From NCBI RefSeq assembly GCF_023856365.1, contig NC_064552.1, forward strand, positions 11,202,160-11,266,159: a DNA stretch of 64,000 nt. Direction: 5' to 3'. Shown piece by piece: positions 37,801 to 47,458 of the stretch (positions are counted from its first letter, which is position 1; every line of letters begins with the position of its first letter). This DNA is from Brienomyrus brachyistius. Lineage: Eukaryota > Chordata > Actinopteri > Osteoglossiformes > Mormyridae. The notes beneath the pieces are model-generated. The model was not told the origin of the DNA, ran no database searches, and saw only the letters and a list, made by a program, of their open reading frames with translations. The position numbers and the translations under genes were made by a program.

Positions 37801-38191
37801 CATCAGCAGCTATGTGGAGAGCCACAAGTTCCCCGTCCATTCCCCCATCTTCCCAGCACTGTACCCCGGAGCGTTTGTATCTCAGGTGCAGGATGTGTGT
37901 GAGGGCCTGGGCGCTCACATCCCGGCTGGCTACTCGCACCCGCTGCAGTACTTCAAGAACCAGGCCGTCATCTCTCCACTGGTACCCCCGTTCGCCATCC
38001 ATTCCTTCATGATGCGCCGGCAGCTACTCGCCTCCGCCGCCAACCCGCCCCACCTGTACCGGCACCCCGTGGGAACCTCCTACGGAGACCTCCTGCACCA
38101 CGGCCTGTACCCTATGTCTGCCCTGAACGCCCAGCCCGCTTTCACCCCACCCCAGCTGCCCTCTGTGCACCCCAGCACCAAACTCTCATGA
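19554..38191 (+). CDS. arid5b: AT-rich interaction domain-containing protein 5B (3' part of the gene, six exons)
   Basis: ARID5B (MRF2) is a nuclear DNA-binding transcription cofactor. In mammals it pairs with the histone demethylase PHF2 to remove repressive H3K9me2, and it acts in adipose, liver, cartilage and lymphoid development. The exons join as 19554-19672, 20604-20799, 22599-22651, 24463-24560, 33667-33868 and 36053-38191. All have GT-AG borders, and every phase matches. They encode 935 residues counting the split first Ala codon. The order is a basic AT-hook-like KGRPRKKK (residues 4-11), the ARID (about 73-166), a charged linker, then a long C-terminal region ending HPSTKLS. Several segments match human ARID5B closely (GIMSPLAKKK, PSFL-x-x-FYSSPHLHSLYR, QPTDLSLPK). 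The N-terminal exons, about 240 residues in human, lie upstream of the window. Human from this point to the end is about 944 residues, so the length fits. ARID5A lacks these C-terminal blocks. Confidence 0.97.
19673..20603 (+). other. arid5b: arid5b intron
   Basis: Intron of 931 bases, from GTACAC to CCCCAG. It is mostly AT-rich, with a G- and CG-rich segment at 20270-20320 (runs of GGGG and a GGGGGCCGG core) and CpG-rich DNA at 20475-20560. No other gene is visible. Confidence 0.9.
20604..20799 (+). CDS. arid5b: arid5b coding exon: start of the ARID domain
   Basis: This exon encodes a Lys/Ser-rich linker (residues 41-70), then the first ARID helices with EECRAEEQAFLVALYKYMKE and NTPIERIPYLGFKQ. 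It ends one base into the next Ile codon before GTGAGT, and the phase matches the next exon. Human has Lys where this protein has Asn92 in KERNTP. A 16-base C tract lies only 33 bases past the donor. Confidence 0.97.
20800..22598 (+). other. arid5b: arid5b intron
   Basis: Intron of 1799 bases, GTGAGT to CTAACAG. It contains C tracts at 20833-20848 and 20950-20964, several short A runs near 21420-21470 and TG-rich DNA near 22530-22555. Nothing else recognised. Confidence 0.9.
22599..22651 (+). CDS. arid5b: arid5b coding micro-exon: ARID core
   Basis: This 53-base exon completes the Ile codon and reads INLWTMFKAAQNLGGYEQ (residues 106-123). It includes the conserved Trp and the LGGY turn of the ARID fold. 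It is bordered by CTAACAG and GTAAGA. The human equivalent has FQAAQKLGGYET, so three substitutions are seen in an otherwise invariant segment. Confidence 0.96.
22652..24462 (+). other. arid5b: arid5b intron
   Basis: Intron of 1811 bases, GTAAGA to CCCCTCAG. It is AT-rich in the middle, with a T run at 23809-23822 and a 16-base C tract at 24356-24371, about 90 bases before the acceptor. No other gene is seen. Confidence 0.9.
24463..24560 (+). CDS. arid5b: arid5b coding exon: ARID DNA-contact region
   Basis: This exon encodes ITARRQWKNVYDELGGNPGS then TSAATCTRRHYER, residues 124-156. The Trp, the loop before STSAAT and the RRHYE helix are the DNA-contacting end of the ARID. The last Arg codon is split (AG before GTATGC, A in the next exon). 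Human has KHI where this reads KNV. Confidence 0.97.
24664..24900 (+). repeat. 30-base minisatellite, about 7.5 copies
   Basis: Units start at 24681, 24711, 24741, 24771, 24801, 24831, 24861 and 24891 (the last partial), each opening with A(G/A)TCAAAATCTT. A partial unit precedes them from 24664. Two unit types alternate from 24741 on, giving a 60-base higher-order pattern. Because 30 is divisible by 3, frames stay open on both strands and create spurious 10-residue repeat ORFs. It begins about 100 bases after the donor of the ARID exon. Confidence 0.95.
27180..27370. promoter_or_regulatory. candidate intronic enhancer with homeodomain and POU-type motifs
   Basis: A dense cluster of developmental-factor-like sites lies here. 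It includes CTAATTAG near 27203-27210, a perfect octamer ATTTGCAT at 27224-27231 followed by GTAAAT, a CACGTGAC at about 27278 and further TAATTA-type strings near 27350. Introns of ARID5B-type developmental genes commonly hold enhancers. Conservation could not be tested, so this is a motif-based suggestion. Confidence 0.25.
29550..29675 (+). repeat. CT-rich tandem repeat
   Basis: Runs of CT alternate with TTTCC about every 20-22 bases, forming a minisatellite of polypyrimidine units. On the minus strand it reads as purine-only GA. The long Ser/Leu-rich and Arg/Glu-rich open frames across it are artefacts of the repeat. Confidence 0.9.
31778..31851. repeat. compound (TG)n(TA)n(CA)n microsatellite
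   Basis: GTGTGCGTGTGTG leads into an uninterrupted TA run of about 40 bases and then CA repeats to 31851. The whole block is close to self-complementary and could form a cruciform or hairpin. It lies in the large arid5b intron. Confidence 0.95.
32430..32610 (+). promoter_or_regulatory. CpG-rich promoter-like patch inside arid5b intron
   Basis: This patch contains a CCAAT box (CGGCCAATGG, about 32480-32489), CpG-dense DNA with an NRF1-like GCGCATGCTCAGT near 32524-32536, and a CGGCGG stretch near 32557. The surrounding DNA is AT-rich, so the patch stands out. It could be a cryptic or alternative promoter within arid5b, an enhancer-type CpG island, or the start of a non-coding RNA. No exon downstream could be assigned. 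Confidence 0.35.
33667..33868 (+). CDS. arid5b: arid5b coding exon: end of ARID and charged linker
   Basis: This exon completes the split Arg codon and encodes LILPYERYTKGEEDKPLPPV then KPRKQEAGAQEGG, residues 157 onward. A Lys-rich stretch with KVAVVKRPKDEQNHKG follows, ending at PVPSQ in phase 0 before GTCAGT. LILPYER-x-x-KGEEDKPLPP is nearly identical to human and forms the last ARID helix and its extension. The rest is a variable, probably disordered, nuclear-localising linker. Confidence 0.97.
33869..36052 (+). other. arid5b: arid5b intron
   Basis: Intron of 2184 bases, GTCAGT to GGTTGCAG. It contains a short CpG-rich block at 34200-34295 with a CRE-like CACGTCACGTCC, an A run near 34397-34411, and otherwise AT-rich DNA with no recognisable gene. 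Confidence 0.9.
36053..38191 (+). CDS. arid5b: arid5b terminal coding exon (C-terminal regulatory region)
   Basis: This exon has 712 codons plus TGA, residues 224-935. It opens with an acidic Glu/Asp run (about residues 253-262) followed by LTVKEEAL, a SUMO-consensus-like VKEE. Blocks shared with human ARID5B follow in order: FNYTP and GIMSPLAKKKFLSQVSG (about 421), RPSVIQH-x-QSF, PSFLNEFYSSPHLHSLYR with TEHHL, PTDLS at 638-642, CRVPPMTM, GAARPLKRNLEEL with a basic EKKIRAV (nuclear-localisation-like), then AGYSHPLQYFKNQ, SYGDLLHHGLYP and SVHPSTKLS. The stretches between blocks are diverged, typical of disordered regions. The exon becomes strongly GC-rich toward its 3' end. The reading frame extends a few codons into the intron, but the acceptor at 36051-36052 fixes the exon start. 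Confidence 0.98.
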   Translation, partial: ASDDKEESQEECVELKPEAQHFAKEEVKSGEEEEDEEEELQLTVKEEALSSNAREKALLCTSPWENAKTDQVTRDILSSQPLAKHPEILDNFSPKLPEETGDRFLKANPKPLPMTCAQELQNGVLDRAAPCSVGKVDPLVNKETQSHVGMVLPTLKQKPPQSFSFPEIAQAKGELTSKDESSFNYTPIAYPRGNSGIMSPLAKKKFLSQVSGTALPNNYSFGAPPPLINTKCTSSSTEDTPALQSPLGSNTETVVINRPSVIQHAQSFKTRTIEERRPSGETLPRDPSGKSEPFTCEVAQPQVSSVVEPFLLRPELRDDVEKSSEKQVLRPTKVPSFLNEFYSSPHLHSLYRQTEHHLSKDQLTKYLSRETLFRDCDTVQGFPPSSPDNIALTYSTHLSQKEKVSPRERPSEDQPTDLSLPKSTSQSLAPSKSSLCGLPHSVIQQEVKTNPPPFQVANNQTSNIDFHPRACRVPPMTMTPPKKGIDLPPRSAGCTQNGCGEDIMGYKMEEMVRPILSAKSSPQNVGAARPLKRNLEELENGPPEKKIRAVTPMHSVKDAAGKTKTPDLEAEGIKPVEPAHAMHISSYVESHKFPVHSPIFPALYPGAFVSQVQDVCEGLGAHIPAGYSHPLQYFKNQAVISPLVPPFAIHSFMMRRQLLASAANPPHLYRHPVGTSYGDLLHHGLYPMSALNAQPAFTPPQLPSVHPSTKLS

Positions 38192-38868
38192 GCGAACCAT
38201 CCTGGCGATCCCGTCGCCTAAGCAGCGTGGCATTTTCCCCCCCCTCACATGTGGGTTGCACGTACCCCCATCTCCCTACCCTTCGGAGCATGGCGGTACC
38301 AGCTAGGCAGTTCGACAGCTGGCAGTTAACGACTGAAGACGCTTGAGACTGGGAACGGTCCCCCTATTGCACCCGATTTTGCCACTGATGCTTCATGATT
38401 TGCACATTTCTTCGATTATATGGGCCAACCAGGCTGATCGTGTCCCATCCTGGTAACGCCAGTTGTAGATCTAGTCTTTCCTTCTCGTTTCGAAAACTGT
38501 GGAGGCTGCAGAGGCTCCGGGCAGAAGAATTTATAGCTCGGATCATATGGCTGCATATCCAAAGTATAAAACAAGTTGTGTGACAAATCAATGCAATGCA
38601 CAGTGCAGTTTCATTACAATGGGAAATGGGATTTCTCCTTTCAAACACTATGAAACATTAAAGAACACTGTTACTGCAAACTATAACCAAGGTTTACTGT
38701 TGGAAAAGTTCAATAGTCATTTAAATATTATTCCTTATTGTATTTTTTTTTATTTAATTGTAGATCTGCAGTGGTAGTTTGCAAATTCATTTCAAACCCC
38801 CAGGGGTCACTGTTAGAGACTACATACTGTTGAATGCAACCATGTTTGCAGTATATAATTTTGTTCAG

Positions 38869-38878
38869 TGTAAATAAA
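38869..38878 (+). promoter_or_regulatory. arid5b: proximal poly(A) signal overlapped by a Pumilio-type site
   Basis: TGTAAATA at 38869-38876 matches the PUF consensus UGUANAUA. It shares four bases with AATAAA at 38873-38878. If both are used, protein binding could compete with cleavage at the proximal site. Confidence 0.45.
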
Positions 38879-40709
38879 AAACAGAGCTGTTTACTATCAG
38901 GAATCTCCAATTTCAGTGGTGAAATGTGAAGAGCTTTTCACAGAATGTTTAATCCCCTAAAGCCCCCCCCCCCCCCCCCCGTACTTAGCTGACTTGTCTC
39001 TACCAGAATGATGTTATATTAAGTTTGTTAATTGTAGGACTGAGGCGTTTGTACATACTAAAACGAAATTATTGCAGCATTTTTTTTTTCTGTTCTGTTC
39101 ACTAGCTACTGTAATTTCTGACTGCTCTGAACTAAAAACGACAATGTGCTCAGATTTTGTTCGTGTGAAAAAGAAGTGCAATGTAACGGACTACTCCGAG
39201 TCAGATACTGTTTTTTTTTCCTGCAGGTGCGAGTTTTTTTTTTTGTTCCTATTTTTTTTTTCCCAGAAGACAATTCAGGAACTACGCCATTATTGAACGA
39301 TTTCACCAGAAAAATGTTTAAAGACTATGGTTCGTTCTAAGAGCACTTAAACAAGCCAGGTTCTCTTTCAAGGAGCAAGACGAGATTTCCGAATAGGGTA
39401 ATAATAGCGAATGAGGGGGCAGGCTTTACATCACGACAGCAGTCAATGGCAACTGGTTTTAATGTAATGTAATAAAACGTAATTTGGAAAATGCTTGTCA
39501 GCAGTGATAAGTACCAGTGGCATATGTAACTCTTTTGCACAAAGGATTTGGGTAAAAAAAAAAAAATGTCTAAGTCAACATGATTGAAAATCTCCTGTTG
39601 TCAGGAGTAATTCTGTTTTAATGTGTCAGTGGGCCGGGAGTAGAGGGGGTATATAATAGTTAAAGTGTATTTTCTCCAGAGTTTTTGGAGAAACACTCAA
39701 GGTTGCTATGTAATATTTTTTAAAACGAGTAATAAACTGTTTTATAAGCATAACAAGGCTGCAGTTTCTCCAGTTTGCACTGCATTTGCTATGGTTGCAC
39801 ATGACCTTAAAAAAAAAAAAACATTGATATTCCTGGAGATCATGTGGACGCGATATATTTAATTCGAAACAATCAATATAAACATTATGAAATTGGGTTT
39901 GGCCCATTTCTGCTTCGAAAGGTTGGTGCCTTTTAATAATTTTGTTATATGAATTGTTGAACAGATTACATATAAACAGAACAAATTAGATGCAACAGAA
40001 TGTTGAAGTGGAGACAGTTGGATCTTGGAATCCATACTCCTTCTGTATTTTGCCATAAATATGTTACACTGGGAATTGTGACGGGGGTGGGGGGGGGGGG
40101 TGTACCTGGCCTGATGTTGTTACAGTATGCACGTACACAGAAATTAATCACTGCTGGGCAATTTTACTAGGCCACACACTCTAAGGATGGGGGCGCACCT
40201 AGTCTAGTTCACAACATTCACTATGATTGTGATGCATGCTGGGAATTTTCTTGCCCTATAATTACAATGTTTGCCAGTAGTTCTTCGGGACCCCCTTGCA
40301 GTACGACGTTGTTGTAGTCCCTTGTGACCAGGGGTTAAAGTTCATTCTCTGCTGTTCAAGCTCCCATAACACAAACTTGTTTACTGATGTGTAATACCCC
40401 TTTGTCTGTATTTTTGTAAATAATGTACACTTCTGTTAGTCATATTTAGCCTTTGATATTATTTTATTATTTTGTGATTCTGTACATAGTAAAAGTCGTT
40501 TTGGTAACACTATTTAGTTCTGTTTTAAGGTTATTAGGTTTGAAACACTACATTTATGAATGAGCCAATTATCCACACTCAGTTTGCTGGTTTTGTATTT
40601 TATGTTTCCAGGCTGTTCTTCATGAGATGCTTTTGATACTATGTGCCATTAGCATCCCGATCACATAGCTGGCGAAATATTTTGTACTTTATGATCCACT
40701 GTATATTTA

Positions 40710-40715
40710 ATTAAA
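40710..40715 (+). terminator. arid5b: probable distal poly(A) signal of arid5b
   Basis: ATTAAA, the commonest variant hexamer, sits in AT-rich DNA immediately before the composition changes to intergenic sequence. Cleavage would be expected about 10-30 bases downstream. Confidence 0.55.
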
Positions 40716-41329
40716 ATATTTTACTACCTAACTTCAATGTGTTTTCACTCAGCAGTGGGATGCTGCACCGTCGCTCTTGGTCTTTGTGGATATTTACAGC
40801 TCTGCAGACCTGTTTAAGCTCACGCAGATGGCTTAACCACGGAGGGGGTCTTAGCCGTCCCAGAACGCCACAGCGGATCGTAAGTGTGGCACTTTCCAGC
40901 AATCGCGGCTAAGCACGAGAGCCGCACTGCGTTAAATTAAGACTGGCCTCTTTCCTACTTTGTAGAGTAGTCTGACTGCCTCGCTTCCAACCACCCCCCT
41001 CCCCGCGCCCACCCCCCAAATGGCTTAGTCCATTAAAGTGTTAGGACCACAGGAACTAATTTTGCACAGACTGCAGGAATGTGCTGAAACAGAACCAGGA
41101 AGCAATCTTCATTGTTTGGGGGAGAAAGAAAGATATTGAACAAGCGATGTTGTTTTTCTGATTGTTCAAATGCACTTTTAATGGTGAAGCTAATCTATCA
41201 TTTTAGGGCCTCTGGCGTAAAGATTATCTATATCCGTCCTCATTGCCTGTCAGTGTACAGCTTCACCAATCCTTGTGCTTATATGACTTATGCATGTTAT
41301 ATGCTGTTATATGTTTATACTGGCATGCT

Positions 41330-41425
41330 GTCTAGGGAGCACCCTCTCTCACGCCCTGTTCTGTCTGGGATTGGCTCAGTGAAACCCTGTACTAGACAAG
41401 CAGTTAGTGAAGATGGATGGATATC
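41330..41425 (+). repeat. decayed copy of the GGAT-tailed SINE-like repeat
   Basis: GGGATTGGCTCAGTGAAACC, then ACAAGCAGTTAGTGAAGATGG and ATGGAT, correspond to the GGGATAGGCTCCGGACC and ACAAGCGGTT...GGATGGAT parts of the better copies at 3949 and 62695. It is heavily mutated. Confidence 0.55.
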
Positions 41426-44400
41426 GGCAATATTATATATAGACGGTACAATGCATTGTGCGGAATTGAGGCCTGGATCCTGGGTGATGCGTTTAATTGT
41501 AGCCATAGATCTGTGTGTGGACTGTTCCCATCTACTGTTTAAATGATTTCACCCAATAGTCCAGAGGCAAATATGTGTCTCTAAATCTCCCTTAGTGTGC
41601 ATGGTGGTGTGTGTTTGTGTGGGAGTGTTTCGCACTGGTTTAAAGAAGTGGAGAGACCGAATGAATGGACACACACATTTATGTGATATATCCTACAAAG
41701 CACCTGGTGAATTTGTTCAATTTGTGGATCTATGTTTTTTTTATCATTACTTAATTTGTCTTATGTACATTTTTCATTTACTATCGATTCGCGTCTGATG
41801 ATGACCGCTTTTACTTCCGTGTTTGCTAACGTCCGTTTGCAGGCATATTATTGGAGTGTTTTGGGAACCGCGAGTACAATTCATCTAGGAAATTAATTTT
41901 AAATGAAAGTAATTCAACCGTGACTTGATTAACAGCCCGCAATGACTGTTTTACTCTCTGCGGTGCTGTCGTTTTTCACTGGGAGCCCAGTGCCTGAGTC
42001 ATTCCAGCCATAGCTCCTTTTTTAGACATTATCTTTTATTATCCTGGAGCAAACATGAATGCTTTGTTCTCTGGTTTTCCCTTTAACATCAAACACCTCC
42101 CCCCATATTCCCAATAATATTTAGTTAAAAATAAAACACAGGCCAGTGCTATGAAAATGAGAAGGGAGTGGTTTGTATGAATGGAATGCTAAATCTGAAG
42201 AATAGATAGCGAGCCTGTCTCTGCCTCTGCAACCCCGCAAGAGCTGCAGTTCGAGCATAGCTCCCCCTGCTGTCCACACCTGGCTACTGCAGTCATATAG
42301 TCACGCATCCCTGGCAGCCAAACGCTATCTGTTCTGGCCAAGACTGGCCAAATGGAGTACAGCATCTCAAATGGGCAGGGTGTATTTTTAGCGAGTGATG
42401 TCATTTATTAAGGCAGCCATGGATGATTGTATCAGCATGTGACCAAAGGGGCCAAAAGCATAGCATGAGAGTGGAGATGTGAAATGGTGCAGCGCAACAA
42501 TCCACTATAATCTCACTCAGCTCCCAGGACACCGGCACCGGCAGGCTCAACTTATTCACACTGAATATTAACCTTGTATTTTTTACTGTTTTTTATTTGT
42601 TTTTCATGCACTGTGTTGAATTTACTATCACCTTCCCGGGTTTCTTCCTGGAATTATTATCGGTTTCCGGAAAGCTTGATCTACAAAAAGAATTACCACA
42701 GGAATGTGGTTCTTGGCAGATTCTCCCCCCCCCCCCTCCCCCCATTCACCCACCCATACTTTAGTCCCCTTAATCTTCCCGGGATATTATTATTGGACGA
42801 GCGATGTCAGCACAGTGTGTGTGTGTGTGTTTTTTTTTTTAAACCGTGTTTTATTGTGAATCCAGAATTATGTTTGTGCTTCTGGCCGGCTGATATTTAT
42901 TTGCCTGGCAGATGTCTTGTTTGCTTGCTTTCTTAGCCATTTACCATGTTTGCCCCCTGGCACAGAGCATTTTACTACAGTAATTCACTTGAATATCCAG
43001 GTACAATAGTTAGCCAGCCAGCTGGTCCTAAGTTTTCTTGTTTTTCTTTAAATTTTTTTTAACCGAAAGTTGGCTACTCTGAAGACGATTCTGTTTTGCA
43101 GCCAGCTAGTTCTTAATATCAGGTCTCGATGAGATAATTTGGAAACAATGGAGACATAAATTCCTTGTCTAAAGCCATTTTTTTTGTTGTTGTTGACTGT
43201 GATCCTGGACACCCATTGCATTGTTTCTTCTTTCAGGTGACCTCAGTGACTGGTCTTGGTTACCCTGTTGAACCGGTTCTGAACCAGTTCTGATCAAGTC
43301 TGGGTCCGCTTTATGAAGGAAACCCGAGACCCGTGTTAAAAACAAACACAAAAGATGTGTTCAGCCTGAAGGAGCTATATTGTATACTATATAGATACAG
43401 ATTATCCTTTAACCTAGTTTTACTTGCACTGCTGTGCAAATAATGATCGTTCAATATTCAAGTGAATAGGAAAGTAGCTGGATTGGAAGAACAGAAAATA
43501 AAATCCAGTCAGTCCTCAGCTCAGCTCGGGGGCTGAGAGAAGGCTTGACGAAACCACAGTGCGACATTCTGCCAGGAAAAACAGTTATACAGGATGGACC
43601 AGATGTGTTATGTATGAAAATAAGATTTTAAAAAGCTGATTAATTCCACAAGAGCAATGCTGGAAATCAGAGAAAGTGCACTTTGCACAATTTCCCCAGC
43701 CTGGCAATTGTCTTCTCATTGTTAGAGCCGAACTATTAATCATGCTAATCTTTCATAGGCGCGCTATCTTGTAAAAACAGGCCTGTGATTTCTGTTTGCT
43801 GAAGTGCTGAATGTTGCAAGCCGAACTGAAAGCGAAATTACAAACAAATGTTTGACGCATGGAGAGATAATAACAGCAAATGCACTCAGGAATCCTGAAG
43901 GTTTTACTTCTGCGTAGAATCATAACGAAAAACATTGTCAGGCGAAACTGTCATTTTAATGAGACAGATATAGTGGTTTGTATATCCTGTTTACAGGTTA
44001 GTTTCTGAGGCTTACAGTTCGATGCCTTTTTTACGCCGCAAAGTTGAAAACCCAGCGAAGAAACTTAATTGTTATGAGCGGGCTATACGCCTTTGGACAA
44101 TCTTACCCCCTGAAGGACTTTTTCCTGTGCCTGCTGGGAAACCAGATGGTGCATTTATGACCTCTCCATGGACAGCTAAAGGACGCTGCCATCTAGGTGA
44201 CAGTGCTCTTGGAGGTGGGTTTGCCTCTGTCACTGGATGATGACATCACACTCTTCTGCTGTGCCATGGGCTAATGTTTCTCAGCCAGTGGACTCCAGTG
44301 AGGATCTCAGTCAATCTGCGGTTTTGAGAATCACTGATGAGGTCCTACATGTGGGTAAGTAGGAGGTTCTCCGCGTTCCTCATGCAACGGTAAACTACAC

Positions 44401-45004
44401 AATCGCTTCCTGGGTAAGCTGCACCAAAAATCAGATCCACATAATGTACATTATACCTCAGGCTCAGTGCTTATGTAGTCGAAACATGTTGGAGCACTGA
44501 CCCTCTAGATCATTGAAATTCAAAGGCTCTGTGTCGCCCTAGCAGTGGATTTGCAGGTTAACTGGGGCGATAAGAGTGGAACAAGCTCACCAAGACCCTT
44601 GTGGGTGGCGCAGCATTAACAAAAGTTATGGCACCCCCCCCCCCCACACTGAAACTCCAGCCTCAGAGTCCATGGGCTTTATGCAGTGGTGTTGTCAGTA
44701 ATGTTAGCTGTGAATCTAAGTGAACATCAGGATGTTAACTCTCATGCCAAGACCTCAGTGAGACGTTAGCTCATCCAGCCTGGAGGAATACAGTCAGAAA
44801 ACTGCATTTGTAAAGTGGAACATATCCCAGAATGCACTGGGCACAAGGTAGGGTATCGGACCTTTGGTTATTGCAACGCTTGCATCTGTGCATAAACACA
44901 GCCACGTGTCCATAGCAGCGATATAGAACTGCATGTATGTAGAACATAGAGCAAACTCATGTCAACCTTCCCCTAACAGAACCTGAACTCAGTACAGTAC
45001 AGTA

Positions 45005-45245
45005 GGACCTTTTTCATTTGCAGAAGTACAGATACACTGGAATTCTTCTCCTCGCCTGCCCCATCTTGTTCTCCATAGCTTGAGGGTCACAGTGTGAGGT
45101 CAACCAGCGTGTGGTGTCCCTGGAGCTGGGGGGTTAGGGGCCTTGCTCAAGGCTCATGGACAGGTGACTGTTCTGCCGAGGTCAGGGGTCGAATCACCAT
45201 CGCGGTCACAGAGACCTAGACTGCTGAGTCACTCACTGCCCCCTG
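45005..45245 (-). mobile_element. tRNA-derived SINE, reverse orientation
   Basis: On the minus strand the element opens at about 45245 with GGGGGCAGTGAGTGACTCAG, a tRNA-like head. A B-box-like GATTCGACCCCTG follows, then the body segment with CCTTGAGCAAGGCCCCTAAC that recurs in fish SINEs. Its 3' portion reaches about 45005. It is mutated in the A box and presumably inactive. Confidence 0.65.
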
Positions 45246-47402
45246 CAACCCTGAGGGTGTGAAAGAACAATTTTATTTGCAGACCCCCAGCTGTAGAAAA
45301 TTAAACCACATCATAAACATCGCTTGCTCCAGATCTGCAAGTCATCCAAAGAGAAACCAGTTACAAAAAAAAATGATGGAATAACAAAATGTGGCTGAAT
45401 ATTGGCTTGTATTTTTGTTTCTGGCCCATGAAATAGGGATTCTATTCACCGAACGCTTCATATTCTACTTTGTGAGATTCTTTCATGGCTGACCCTTTGA
45501 ATAAGGCTGCCGATTGATATGCTTTCTGATGGCTCACTATACCCAGTGCCAAAGTTCTCATTTCCTGCCATGAGGACATCAAAGGACACTTAGAACTTTG
45601 ACTGTTTGTCCTGCGTAATCCTCCCGGTTGTTGTCTAACCCTAACCCCTCTATTTTTTTCTTGGATATATAAGGTTAACAGGTTTGACATACTGCATGGG
45701 TACGTGGCCCAGACATATATTGTTCCCAAACCTCACATAAAAAAAACTGCAAGTTATATTTGAGGTGAAATATAGGCATTATAGGATTAAAGCTGCGTAA
45801 AGCATACTGTACTGTATAAGAGATGCCTTGTTAACAGGGGAGGTAGCAAGATCAGATCTCAACCTAGGGGCGATTTCATTTCGCTCATCCAAGCAGAACG
45901 AGCTGGCAGTTCTGTACATGACACAGCAGAGTGCAGAGAGCTGCCACTGGATTCTTAAAACACAAAAATCGGACGATACTCTTTAAGGTTACTTACAGGA
46001 CACGGCGCTATGGAATCCAAGGGCTGTGTGCGCTGTTGACCAGGGATGCTACCCGGGCCCCAAGCATTTTTCAGGTCGTAACAGCAGCATTTTGCTGTAA
46101 GTAGGGCCCCAACAATGGCTTTAGTCCAGGGGCCCCCACTCCCCTACAGTTGGCCCTGTAGGCATCCATAGATCTGCCATCATCGTGGTTTCAGACAGGG
46201 GAAGACTTACGTCAAAGGTGAACGTCTGCCTGAGGTCTCCAAGATCTAGGGGCCCCACGAAGACAGAATATATTACAGGAGTTATATTTATGGATATAAG
46301 ATAATACGATCATTTTAATTATAGTAACATAAGTCTGTTATTTGCCTTTTTAGTTTGCAGGATAGACGAAGTTGTCCCCTAGTCCCGCCTGAAATGGACT
46401 TTTCCTGCTTTGAGATTCGCGCTACCCAGCTTTCTGTTCACACTGGTGTCTAGTGGTAGACAACCAGTCATTTCATTGGCAAGCTAACTGGGACAAGCAT
46501 AAGAAGAAAACAGTGTAAAGATACAAGACTAACATTACATCTCCTGTGTCTTCGATACGATCCTGCTAAAGTGGTAGACAAACTGTGAACCGACGTAGAC
46601 AGAACACAATTAAATGAACGTATACAAAAAATTCAAGACTGAGGTGTTGGCTACCCTAAGCTACTGCATGGGCCCACGGCAAAAGAGGGGGTAGTTATAC
46701 TTAATAAATATGGCCAATCAATCTGGCGGTGCGATACCCCCCTCCCTGATCTGCGTACCGACAGAATTCCCGCCCCCACCCTGATCAGTAAGTTTCACCC
46801 CTGGCTCCCTGTGCTTTGATTAACGTATTATAGATTTTCCATCACTTTGAAATTCGCTCTCGTTTCTTTTTCAGCTCCAGAAAATAGCTTGAATGGCTCT
46901 CTTAGGGGGGCCCCCTACCCATATCAGCCTAGGGCCCCCGGGAAAGTTATTTGGCCCCTGCTTGCAGATGCTTCCTTGTCCTAGAAGTAGTAACACATTT
47001 CATGCGGGGAAGCAGCTGGAAGGTACGAGAGCAGGGGGAGGTAAAGGCCAAACTCCATGGAGACTCTGGGCAGGAGTTTGTCATGGAGACGTGCTGCTGA
47101 ATCAAGAGTAAGACCACATTTCTGCAGACGCCCCAATAAGACAATAGGCTGCCGCTCTCTCCAATGGCAGTCGCTGGGTTTTAGTCCGTTGTTTAACCCC
47201 CCCCCCCCTTAGCAAGCTGCTCAGCCCAGATCTATAAATGACACAGTGGAACTTGTACACTGTGTGTGTGCTGCATTGCAAGAGAACACAGCCCACAGAT
47301 CACAGTGCCAGACGCTGAATGTCTCAGGTCTGACGTAGGGCGTCCCGTCCAGTGTGAGGTCAGGCAAAGAAAGGGGTCAGGCGAAGTATGTGTTTCTATC
47401 AT

Positions 47403-47458
47403 GTACATTTACATTTATTTATTTAGCAGACGCTTTTGTCCGAAGCGACGTCCAAGTT
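47403..47458 (-). repeat. fragment of a fish SINE family
   Basis: The + strand reads ACATTTACATTTATTTATTT then AGCAGACGCTTTTGTCCGAA and GCGACGTCCAA. This is the well-known non-tRNA part of a SINE widespread in ray-finned fish. A fuller copy with its tRNA-like head is at 58236-58385 in the same orientation. Confidence 0.7.

Larger units (their letters stand above)
38192..40735 (+). other. arid5b: arid5b 3' UTR
   Basis: AT-rich DNA of about 2.5 kb follows the stop codon. A canonical AATAAA at 38873-38878 could end a short form. ATTAAA at 40710-40715, followed by a sharp change in base composition, is the likely distal signal. A pure 18-base C tract lies at 38963-38980 and a G tract at 40089-40100. 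Four perfect TGTANATA (Pumilio-type) sites are present. The end point is inferred. Confidence 0.7.

Noticed and set aside
37436..37803. Minus-strand open frames of 92-117 codons over the last arid5b exon
   Set aside because: They are shadows of a GC-rich coding exon read in the opposite direction. The plus-strand protein is clearly conserved with ARID5B.
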